Source: Candidatus Aminicenantota bacterium
Lineage (GTDB): Bacteria > Acidobacteriota > Aminicenantia > S016-38
DNA length: 6,298 bases
Assembly (NCBI GenBank): GCA_027062035.1
Contig: JAMOUL010000290.1
Span: 1-6,298 of the forward strand
Direction: 5' to 3'
In this document: piece by piece, positions 1 to 4,997 of the stretch
Layout: each line of letters begins with the position of its first letter
Position numbering within the stretch: position 1 is the stretch's first letter
The notes under the pieces: generated by a model
Told to the model about the DNA's origin: nothing
Databases searched by the model: none
The model's input: the letters and a program-made list of their open reading frames with translations, nothing else
Translations under genes and position numbers: made by a program

Positions 1-37
1 CTATTTTTTTCATTGTTTCCCTGCTTATTTCCTTCAT
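1..37 (-). CDS. nuoE: Probable NADH-quinone oxidoreductase subunit E, N-terminal fragment
   Basis: Only the first 12 codons lie in the window (MKEISRETMKKI); the gene continues past the left edge. The ATG overlaps the TGA stop of nuoD as ATGA, the usual sign of translational coupling, and a GGAG lies about ten bases upstream inside the nuoD end. NuoE is the thioredoxin-like subunit carrying a 2Fe-2S cluster near the flavin site of complex I. The identity is inferred from the canonical A-B-C-D-E order and from the fit to the usual NuoE opening, a charged helix of the type 'S-E-E-T-x-K-x-I' ahead of the 'RYP' motif, which is not visible here. A different nuo gene or an accessory gene is possible. 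A second ATG at residue 9 could also be the start. Confidence 0.5.
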   Translation of the reverse strand, partial: MKEISRETMKKI

Positions 38-1332
38 CTGTCCAGCTCTCCACCTATCATGTTTATGGAGGCAAAGGTCGGAATAACATCTGCTACATAA
101 TGTCCTTCTATCATTTTCCCGAGGGCGGACATTATGGAAAACACAGGGGCCCTTAGATGCAACCTGTATGGTCTGTCACCGCCATCGCTAACAATGTAGA
201 ATCCCAGCTCACCGTTTCCGCCCTCCACAGGAACATAAACCTCTCCAGTCGGTGGCCTCAATCCGTGTCCACTCATTATCAGCTTGAAGTGTTTTATCAT
301 TCCTTCCATTGTCCTGTACAGATCCTCCTTTGGGGGAAGAATGTATCGGGGAACCTTTGCCATTATCTGGTCATACAGATCCTTTTCCATTCCTTCAAGA
401 TTTGGACTTAACTTCAATTTACCATCAAGATATTTGCCCCTATGGGAAGCTTCAATCGCTTCATATGCCTCCACCACCTCGTCCTCTGTCCTTACCGGCC
501 CTTTTTCTATCTTTTTGAAAGCCTGTTCTATTATTCTGATACTCTGTTCTATTTCCTTCATTCTTACCATGTAACGGTCATAATTGTCCCCCCTTTCTCC
601 CAGGGGAACATCAAACTCCACCTCGTCATAGTAAAGATAGGGAAAGGTTTTTCTCACATCATAATAAAAACCTGTAGATCTGAGAACCGGACCTGTAAAT
701 CCATAACTTAATGCCTCTGCCTGGGAAACAACGGCAATATCCCTTGTCCTTTTTAGAAAAATCGGGTTGTTTGAAAGCAAACCATGAACATCCTTTACCG
801 CCTTCCTTACTTCTCTGAGAGCCTCCTTCAAAAGTTCCTCAAAATTATCGGGCACATCTGCCTTTACTCCGCCGATCCTCACATAGGAGGTGGTGAGCCT
901 TGCCCCGGTCGTGGCATCAAGTATATCCCAGAGAAACTCCCTTGCCTTTATCATGTAAAGAAAAACGGTAAAGGCCCCCAGTTCCATACCTATGGGGGCA
1001 ATACATGTAAGGTGGTCCGTAATTCTGGAGATCTCCCCGAAGATCATCCTCAGCCATTTTGCACGTGGAGGAACATCTATTCCCAGAAGTTTTTCAACCG
1101 CCATAGCATAGGCAAGATTGTTCAGGATCGGGGAAACATAGTTCAGTCTATCTGTGTAGGGAATAACCTGCATATATGTTCTATTTTCCGCTGTCTTTTC
1201 AAAGCCCCTGTGAAGATATCCGATTTCAACATCAGCCCTGATAACCCTTTCTCCATCCAGTTCCACCTTTATCTGGATGGTCCCGTGCATGGCAGGATGT
1301 GAAGGACCTATGTTCAACAGCATCCTTTCCAT
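34..1332 (-). CDS. nuoD: NADH-quinone oxidoreductase subunit D (49-kDa subunit)
   Basis: NuoD is the peripheral-arm subunit that, with NuoB, forms the quinone-binding pocket of complex I at the cytoplasmic membrane face. The 432-residue product carries the family hallmarks: GPSHPAMHG (9-17), IGYLHRGFEK (38-47), YVRIGGVK (150-157), FDVPLGERGDNYDRY (240-254), GELGFYIVSDGG (374-385) and RAPVF (394-398). His16 and Tyr65 match, by my alignment from memory, the two quinone-headgroup residues His38 and Tyr87 of Thermus Nqo4. The C-terminus ends NMIGGELDR rather than the commoner 'DPVxGEVDR', a variant I associate with acidobacterial and deltaproteobacterial NuoD. Between GPVR (278-281) and LPPKEDLY (332-339) there are roughly 40 more residues than in Thermus, mostly charged and helix-prone. 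The start ATG overlaps the nuoC stop as TAATG. This is a stand-alone NuoD, not a NuoCD fusion. Confidence 0.97.
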   Translation of the reverse strand: MERMLLNIGPSHPAMHGTIQIKVELDGERVIRADVEIGYLHRGFEKTAENRTYMQVIPYTDRLNYVSPILNNLAYAMAVEKLLGIDVPPRAKWLRMIFGEISRITDHLTCIAPIGMELGAFTVFLYMIKAREFLWDILDATTGARLTTSYVRIGGVKADVPDNFEELLKEALREVRKAVKDVHGLLSNNPIFLKRTRDIAVVSQAEALSYGFTGPVLRSTGFYYDVRKTFPYLYYDEVEFDVPLGERGDNYDRYMVRMKEIEQSIRIIEQAFKKIEKGPVRTEDEVVEAYEAIEASHRGKYLDGKLKLSPNLEGMEKDLYDQIMAKVPRYILPPKEDLYRTMEGMIKHFKLIMSGHGLRPPTGEVYVPVEGGNGELGFYIVSDGGDRPYRLHLRAPVFSIMSALGKMIEGHYVADVIPTFASINMIGGELDR

Positions 1333-1796
1333 TATTCCCTCTCAGGTCTGAGAAGTTTTATCCTGGGCTGGGACTTCTTTAGAGGATAATCTTTCCTCAA
1401 TGGATGACCTTCAAACTCAGGGTAGAGAAGGATCCTGCGGAGATCAGGATGTCCCTCAAATTCTATTCCAAACATGTCGTATACTTCCCGTTCAAGCCAG
1501 TTAGCATTTTTCCAGAGAGAAGATGCCGATGGAATTTTTTCCCCCTCATCAAGAGGAACCTTTAATCTGAGTCTTGTCCTGTTCTTTATAGAAAGAAGAA
1601 GATACACAACTTCAAACCTTTTATCCCTTTTACCGAGATAGTCAACAGCAGTTATATCAAGAAGAATCTCGAAATGCTTATGAAATTCTGAAAGTATATC
1701 AGTTATTGAGTCCCTTGTGCAGTAAAAGCTTGGTATCTCATCAGCTGCTTCTATTTTTTTTAGATTATATTTTTCTGCTATTTCCTCAATGACCAT
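1332..1796 (-). CDS. nuoC: NADH-quinone oxidoreductase subunit C (30-kDa subunit)
   Basis: NuoC is a peripheral-arm subunit without cofactors that packs on NuoD and helps hold the quinone module together. The 154-residue protein contains DITAVDYLG (47-55), RFEVVYLLLSI (60-70), the RLRLKVPL strand (75-82), and the complex I 30-kDa signature running from about residue 101 to 122 (LEREVYDMFG, then GHPDLRRIL). It is followed by EGHPLRKDYPL (129-139). The length is normal for a separate NuoC. The ATG lies inside the last codons of nuoB (19-bp overlap) and is preceded by AAGGA at a spacing of 9 bases, so the start is well supported and translation is probably coupled to nuoB. The stop TAA shares its final A with the nuoD ATG. 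Confidence 0.96.
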   Translation of the reverse strand: MVIEEIAEKYNLKKIEAADEIPSFYCTRDSITDILSEFHKHFEILLDITAVDYLGKRDKRFEVVYLLLSIKNRTRLRLKVPLDEGEKIPSASSLWKNANWLEREVYDMFGIEFEGHPDLRRILLYPEFEGHPLRKDYPLKKSQPRIKLLRPERE

Positions 1797-2248
1797 TTCT
1801 GTTTTTCCTTCTGAATTTTTTCCTGAAGTTTCATCAATCCGTCAAGTACAGTCTCCGGCCTTGGTGGGCATCCCGGTATATAGATATCCACCGGGATAAT
1901 AGAATCAATCCCCTGAACAGCAGCGTAATTGTCATACAGTCCTCCGGTAATTGTACAGGTTCCGAAGGCTACAACCCATTTGGGCTCGGTCATCTGGTCG
2001 TAAACTTTTCTTAACACAGGAGCAAGCTTATGGGATATGGTTCCCACAACAAAGAGAACATCTGCCTGTCTGGGGGTAAAACGGGTAAGACCTGCACCAA
2101 ATCGGTCTATATCAAAGCGAGAAGCAGCCGCAGACATATATTCCATTCCACAACACGCTGTAACAAATGGGTATTGGAAGACCGAATACTTCCTTGCCCA
2201 TCCTATGAATGATTCCAGAGTTGTGGTTATAAAATTCCCTTCCTTCAT
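1778..2248 (-). CDS. nuoB: NADH-quinone oxidoreductase subunit B (N2 iron-sulfur cluster subunit)
   Basis: NuoB binds the terminal 4Fe-4S cluster N2, which passes electrons to quinone in the pocket shared with NuoD. All four ligand cysteines are present: the tandem pair in TACCGME (Cys32, Cys33), Cys98 in FGTCTITGG, and Cys127 in PGCPPRPE. Other family motifs are RFTPRQADVLFVVGT (56-70) and the VDIYIPGCPPRPE block (120-132). I prefer the ATG at 2248 (156 residues) because it overlaps the nuoA TGA as ATGA, the arrangement used at two other junctions here. An upstream in-frame GTG at 2257 would give 159 residues and cannot be excluded, since neither start has a strong Shine-Dalgarno sequence. 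Cys98 is followed by Thr where many homologues have Ala, a conservative change. Confidence 0.96.
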   Translation of the reverse strand: MKEGNFITTTLESFIGWARKYSVFQYPFVTACCGMEYMSAAASRFDIDRFGAGLTRFTPRQADVLFVVGTISHKLAPVLRKVYDQMTEPKWVVAFGTCTITGGLYDNYAAVQGIDSIIPVDIYIPGCPPRPETVLDGLMKLQEKIQKEKQKWSLRK

Positions 2249-2592
2249 TTTTCCCACTCGAGGTCGCCCTTTTTCCAGGCGTAGAACAAAGCAAGCAGTA
2301 CAAAAACCTGAAATATTACCATTACAATAAAGAACAGCAGGGGGTCCTTTTTAAAGGCGAGAGCCCAGGGAATAAGAAAGGCGATTTCTATATCAAAAAC
2401 AAGAAATAAAAGTGCTATTCTAAAATAATGAATGGAAAAATTCCTGGGAACTCCCTTTTGAAGCGGCTCAACTCCGCACTCAAAGGGTTCCTCTTTGGAG
2501 GGATTTTCTCCCCTGGGACCAACGACCTTCCCTGCAAAGAACATCATCAAACCTATTAACAGAACAAAGACGCAGGAGAAAAACAGTTCCAT
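2245..2592 (-). CDS. nuoA: NADH-quinone oxidoreductase subunit A
   Basis: NuoA (ND3 homologue) is a small membrane subunit at the junction between the peripheral and membrane arms of complex I. The 115-residue product has three predicted membrane helices at about 4-21, 56-78 and 84-106. Diagnostic features are PFECGVEP in the long loop after helix 1 (Cys39 in FECG, the conserved switch-loop cysteine), the acidic helix-2 motif FDIEIAFLIPWA (66-77), and the C-terminal WKKGDLEW (106-113). The ATG is preceded by AGGAGGG only three bases away, so the start is secure. That Shine-Dalgarno sequence directly abuts a GC-rich hairpin in the gap after the upstream barrel-protein gene, which may tune expression. 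No separate promoter is obvious in the 45-bp gap, so the gene may be read from the promoter near 4080-4108 or from one inside the upstream gene. Confidence 0.96.
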   Translation of the reverse strand: MELFFSCVFVLLIGLMMFFAGKVVGPRGENPSKEEPFECGVEPLQKGVPRNFSIHYFRIALLFLVFDIEIAFLIPWALAFKKDPLLFFIVMVIFQVFVLLALFYAWKKGDLEWEK

Positions 2593-2595
2593 TTT

Positions 2596-2628
2596 CCCTC
2601 CTGGGAGGAGGGGGAAATCCCCCCTCCC
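2596..2628 (-). promoter_or_regulatory. GC-rich hairpin abutting the nuoA ribosome binding site
   Basis: On the minus-strand transcript GGGAGGGGGG (2628-2619) can pair with CCCC and CCUCCC (2613-2603) as ten base pairs with one bulged U (2609) and a five-base loop AUUUC. The next seven bases, AGGAGGG (2602-2596), are the nuoA Shine-Dalgarno sequence. The 3' arm also contains CCCUCCU (2612-2606), the exact complement of that sequence, which could pair with it as seven base pairs around a CCC loop. The two structures exclude each other. No U-tract follows, so it does not look like an intrinsic terminator. The pairing is seen in the sequence; a regulatory role is inferred. Confidence 0.5.
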
Positions 2629-2637
2629 AATTTATGG

Positions 2638-4062
2638 TTAGAATCTGAAGTTTATTCCAAAGAGAAGCCTTACCTGATCGGCTTTGGAATCGAAATTGGC
2701 GAATGGAAGTCTTCCTTCGAAGAAGAGGGAAACTGCGGTATTGTCTGTGGAGTAAACCTCGTATCCGAGTTTACCAATCACATCGGCCTTGTTATCTCCG
2801 CTAACAATCCACGCACCCACACCTGCTCCGATAAAGAATCTTTCAGGATAATAGAAGAAAAGGAGATCTGCTGTAATTGGAGTTCCATAATCATCGTTTT
2901 CATCCTTACCCTTCACCACGATTGCCGGGCCGGCGAGGGCTGCAAACCTGAAGGTATGGTCAATTCTGTACTGATATCCCAGTCTCAGAGGAACGAGCCA
3001 GCGAGGATCGGACTGGGCCATCAGTCCTGTTTCAAACATAAAGAATCCTCTTCTGAGAACCTTGTACATACCAGCACATCCGGCGGATGTTACATGATGG
3101 TCATCTTCAGCAATCACTGTAACGTTAAAGTTCCCGGCCTTTGTGGGTTTGAACTTATAGATATAAGGAGGAGTGGTAAGGGTCTTTTCTTCTACAACAT
3201 TTCCATCCTTCTTAATGGTGAACTTAACTCCGATAAGCTTTCCTTCTGGATCGGAGGAACCGGAAGCATCCAGTGTAACCTCTTCACCGGTAAGAACCTC
3301 AGCAGGAGAAACCTGAAGGTCACAAACAGGGGGCTGGTTCTTCCAGTATTCTACAGTTGCCACACAACCATTGGAAGAAGCAAATCCGTGTTCATCATAA
3401 ACCACTGCTTCAAAATTGTAATTTCCGGGCTCCTTTGCAGTGAAGGTGGCCTTATCGCACTGAGAAGGAGTAACCTCAACTTTGGTAACAAGATTACCGT
3501 TCAGCATTACCTTAACTACGGCCTTTGCCCAGTTCTGTGATTTGCAAAGGTTAAAGGTAACAGGATTGCCAATCTCAACCCTTGCAGGTGCTACTGTGAG
3601 TGCACAAACAGGGGCGGGCAATTCAGTAACCGATTTGAGAGAAATGTTTCCGCAGATTTTGGGAACAATAATTTCATAGGCTTTGAGATCGTGATAAATG
3701 GTGACCTTATAAGCCTTAATCGGTTTTCTTCCAGCCCATTCTACGTCCTTTACGACCTTTACCCTTTTTCTGCTTCTAAACATCATCCATTCAAGGGTTT
3801 CTCCGGGCTGAATTTCGATTTCTTCTACCTTGGCATTTTTCAGCTGATCCAGGAAAGGAAGTACGAGATCGCCATATCCTGCTTCCTCAAAACCAATCTT
3901 AACATCTCCGGCAAAATCAATGGCGATCTTGTAAAGGTCATCCGGGGTCAGATTTTTGCTTTTGTAAAAAGCATGGGGACCTAACCTTTTAATCTTTGTA
4001 GTTGCTGCAACAGGCAAAACAAAGGCAAGGATTAAAAAGATTACAAATATTTTTTTGCTCAT
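2638..4062 (-). CDS. Exported protein with two PKD/Ig-like domains and a C-terminal outer-membrane beta-barrel
   Basis: I do not recognise a named family for the whole protein. The ATG at 4062 is preceded by GGAGGTGA at ideal spacing; an in-frame TTG 12 bases earlier overlaps that site and is rejected. Residues 1-20 form a signal peptide (lysines, hydrophobic core, PVAA, cleavage probably before TTK). Residues 21-150 are an unrecognised region, rich in charged strands. Two Ig/PKD-like repeats follow, at about 151-236 and 245-332. The second has the PKD motif DASGSSDPEG (265-274); the first lacks it. Both start with PVCxLxVxPAxVxxG and end with a GC pair, suggesting a disulfide at the base of each domain (Cys153-Cys233, Cys247-Cys329). 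Domain 1 has an extra pair, Cys173/Cys202. Residues 338-474 read as short amphipathic beta strands ending INFRF, the terminal-Phe signal for outer-membrane insertion. The protein is probably anchored in the outer membrane with its Ig domains in the periplasm or outside. Its job is unknown. Confidence 0.88.
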   Translation of the reverse strand: MSKKIFVIFLILAFVLPVAATTKIKRLGPHAFYKSKNLTPDDLYKIAIDFAGDVKIGFEEAGYGDLVLPFLDQLKNAKVEEIEIQPGETLEWMMFRSRKRVKVVKDVEWAGRKPIKAYKVTIYHDLKAYEIIVPKICGNISLKSVTELPAPVCALTVAPARVEIGNPVTFNLCKSQNWAKAVVKVMLNGNLVTKVEVTPSQCDKATFTAKEPGNYNFEAVVYDEHGFASSNGCVATVEYWKNQPPVCDLQVSPAEVLTGEEVTLDASGSSDPEGKLIGVKFTIKKDGNVVEEKTLTTPPYIYKFKPTKAGNFNVTVIAEDDHHVTSAGCAGMYKVLRRGFFMFETGLMAQSDPRWLVPLRLGYQYRIDHTFRFAALAGPAIVVKGKDENDDYGTPITADLLFFYYPERFFIGAGVGAWIVSGDNKADVIGKLGYEVYSTDNTAVSLFFEGRLPFANFDSKADQVRLLFGINFRF

Positions 4063-4064
4063 GC

Positions 4065-4072
4065 TCACCTCC
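4065..4072 (-). promoter_or_regulatory. Ribosome binding site fixing the barrel-protein start
   Basis: GGAGGTGA on the minus strand, with GGAGG ending five bases before the ATG at 4062, is a near-perfect Shine-Dalgarno sequence. It decides against the upstream in-frame TTG at 4074, whose codon touches this site and which has no ribosome binding site of its own. That TTG would also add four residues (MEVS) in front of a well-formed signal peptide. Confidence 0.85.
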
Positions 4073-4077
4073 AATCA

Positions 4078-4090
4078 TATTTATAGTGAA
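4078..4090 (+). repeat. 13-bp direct repeat, copy 1, over the minus-strand -10 box
   Basis: TATTTATAGTGAA matches TAATTATAGCGAA at 4120-4132 in 11 of 13 positions. The copies are offset by 42 bp, close to four helical turns, so they face the same side of the DNA. This copy covers the -10 box of the barrel-protein promoter. It could be half of an operator pair or a chance match in AT-rich DNA. Confidence 0.3.
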
Positions 4091-4108
4091 AAATTCTGAG
4101 CTTGTCAA
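4080..4108 (-). promoter_or_regulatory. Sigma-70-type promoter for the barrel-protein gene, possibly also nuo
   Basis: On the minus strand an exact TTGACA (4108-4103) is followed by a 17-bp spacer and TATAAA (4085-4080), five of six matches to the -10 consensus. The start of transcription would fall near 4073-4075, giving a leader of only about 11-14 bases that consists essentially of the Shine-Dalgarno GGAGGTGA. It is the only near-consensus promoter seen upstream of the minus-strand genes, so it could also supply the nuo genes by read-through. The plus-strand -10 box for the divergent gene lies 10 bp beyond its -35 element. Confidence 0.75.
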
Positions 4109-4117
4109 TAAATTCAG

Positions 4118-4123
4118 TATAAT
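4118..4123 (+). promoter_or_regulatory. -10 box for the glycosyltransferase operon, giving a leaderless or near-leaderless mRNA
   Basis: TATAAT is an exact -10 consensus, and transcription would be expected to begin at 4130-4131, one or two bases before the ATG at 4132. The matching -35 position (about 4094-4100, TTCTGAG) is poor. A TTGTCA at 4102-4107 looks better but is only 10 bp away, too close to serve. There is no Shine-Dalgarno sequence before the ATG, and a stop codon (TAG, 4126-4128) lies in frame just upstream, so the ATG is the first possible start. Confidence 0.5.
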
Positions 4124-4132
4124 TATAGCGAA
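4120..4132 (+). repeat. 13-bp direct repeat, copy 2, over the plus-strand -10 box and start site
   Basis: TAATTATAGCGAA is the partner of the copy at 4078-4090 (11 of 13 matches). It overlaps the end of the TATAAT box and reaches the first base of the glycosyltransferase start codon. A protein bound here would block initiation of the rightward operon. Confidence 0.3.
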
Positions 4133-4995
4133 TGGAGAAATTATTATCAACGATAATAGTAAATTACAACTCTGATAAAGATTTAAAATTTTTAATTCCC
4201 ACAATTACGGACCAGTCAGACGAAGTAATAATAGTGGATAATGGTTCAGAAGATGGTTCTTTTGAAATTGCGTGTGCCTTCCCTGAAGTAACAGTGATAA
4301 GGACCGGAAAAAATCTGGGTTATGCCGGAGGCGCAAATCTTGGAATTTTAATGAGCAAGGGGAAATATATAGCCATATTGAATCCGGACACATACTTCAC
4401 CAGGGATTACTTTAAAATTTTGATAGAAAAAATGGAGGATGACGAAAAAATAGGGTCTATTACAGGTAAGCTTTTGCGTTTTGACAAAAAAACAATTGAC
4501 ACAACCGGCCAATTCAGAAGGCTTTCGGACAGACCCAGAGAACGTGGATATGGCAGAAGGGACAAAGGACAGTACAAAACAGGTGAAGTTTTTTCAGTTT
4601 GCGGTGCGGCTGCCCTTTATAGACGTTCTGCCCTGGAATCGGTAAAGGATGAAAATGGATACTTCGATGGAAGATACTTCGCCTTTTTCGAGGATTTTGA
4701 CCTCGGGTGGCGGCTCAGGAAAAGGGGATGGAAGGCATGGTACATGGAAAATGCGGTGGGATTCCACAGAAGAGGGGGAGGCAAACGGGGCTCCTCTCTT
4801 CCATACCTCAAATTATCCCCCTGGCTTAAAGCAGTAACCCTTAGAAATTACTGGTTGACTATAAGGAAAAATGAAACTTTCTGGGGCTTTATATTAAGGT
4901 TTCCATTTATTCTGGGAAGAAGCGTTCTGGTCCTGCTTTCTCTCCTCTGGACCCCCTCTGCCTTTGGATATTTAATTAAGGAACTAAGGAGGTAA
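4132..4995 (+). CDS. Glycosyltransferase family 2 (GT-A fold, WbbL-like)
   Basis: The 287-residue product is an inverting GT-A glycosyltransferase that would move a sugar from a nucleotide donor to a growing glycan on the cytoplasmic side of the inner membrane. It shows TIIVNYNS (7-14), EVIIVDNGSEDGS (31-43), NLGYAGGANLG (61-71), and LNPDT (83-87), which stands in for the metal-binding DxD as in rhamnosyltransferase-like members. VCGAAALYRRSAL (156-168) and FFEDFDLGWRLRKRGW (185-200) follow, with Glu187-Asp188 as the expected catalytic base region, and His212 lies in VGFHRRGGG. The tail from about 248 to 275 is hydrophobic and basic, suiting membrane attachment. The donor cannot be read from the sequence; a deoxysugar such as rhamnose is plausible. 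The start has no ribosome binding site and sits one or two bases after the predicted transcription start. The end carries the Shine-Dalgarno of the next gene, so the two are coupled. Confidence 0.93.
   Translation: MEKLLSTIIVNYNSDKDLKFLIPTITDQSDEVIIVDNGSEDGSFEIACAFPEVTVIRTGKNLGYAGGANLGILMSKGKYIAILNPDTYFTRDYFKILIEKMEDDEKIGSITGKLLRFDKKTIDTTGQFRRLSDRPRERGYGRRDKGQYKTGEVFSVCGAAALYRRSALESVKDENGYFDGRYFAFFEDFDLGWRLRKRGWKAWYMENAVGFHRRGGGKRGSSLPYLKLSPWLKAVTLRNYWLTIRKNETFWGFILRFPFILGRSVLVLLSLLWTPSAFGYLIKELRR
4986..4993 (+). promoter_or_regulatory. Ribosome binding site fixing a TTG start
   Basis: AAGGAGGT is a full-strength Shine-Dalgarno sequence inside the last codons of the glycosyltransferase gene, with five bases between GGAGG and the TTG at 4998. 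The first in-frame ATG further on corresponds to Met30 and would delete the first membrane helix, so this site establishes TTG as the start of the next gene. Confidence 0.85.
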
Positions 4996-4997
4996 GT

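Noticed and set aside
784..1302. Open frame of 172 codons on the plus strand inside nuoD
   Set aside because: It is antisense to a strongly conserved gene; the translation is rich in Cys, His and Pro and has no recognisable motif, as expected of a shadow frame.
2249..2257. GTG at 2257 as the start of nuoB
   Set aside because: It is possible, but the ATG at 2248 forms the ATGA overlap used elsewhere in this operon, and GTG has only a weak AGGG about nine bases upstream.
2603..2628. Intrinsic terminator after the barrel-protein gene
   Set aside because: The stem is strong, but no U-tract follows on the minus strand; the next bases are AGGAGGGAAAATG, the nuoA initiation region. On the plus strand no gene ends before it.
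2956..3540. Open frame of 194 codons on the plus strand inside the barrel-protein gene
   Set aside because: It is antisense to a well-supported gene with a signal peptide and repeat domains, its translation shows no domain or sensible composition, and no ribosome binding site or promoter precedes it.
4063..4074. TTG at 4074 as the start of the barrel-protein gene
   Set aside because: The TTG runs into the GGAGGTGA site that serves the ATG at 4062, and it adds four residues ahead of a complete signal peptide.
4102..4107. TTGTCA as the -35 element for the plus-strand TATAAT
   Set aside because: Only 10 bp separate it from the -10 box, far short of the usual 16-18. It is largely the complement of the minus-strand TTGACA.
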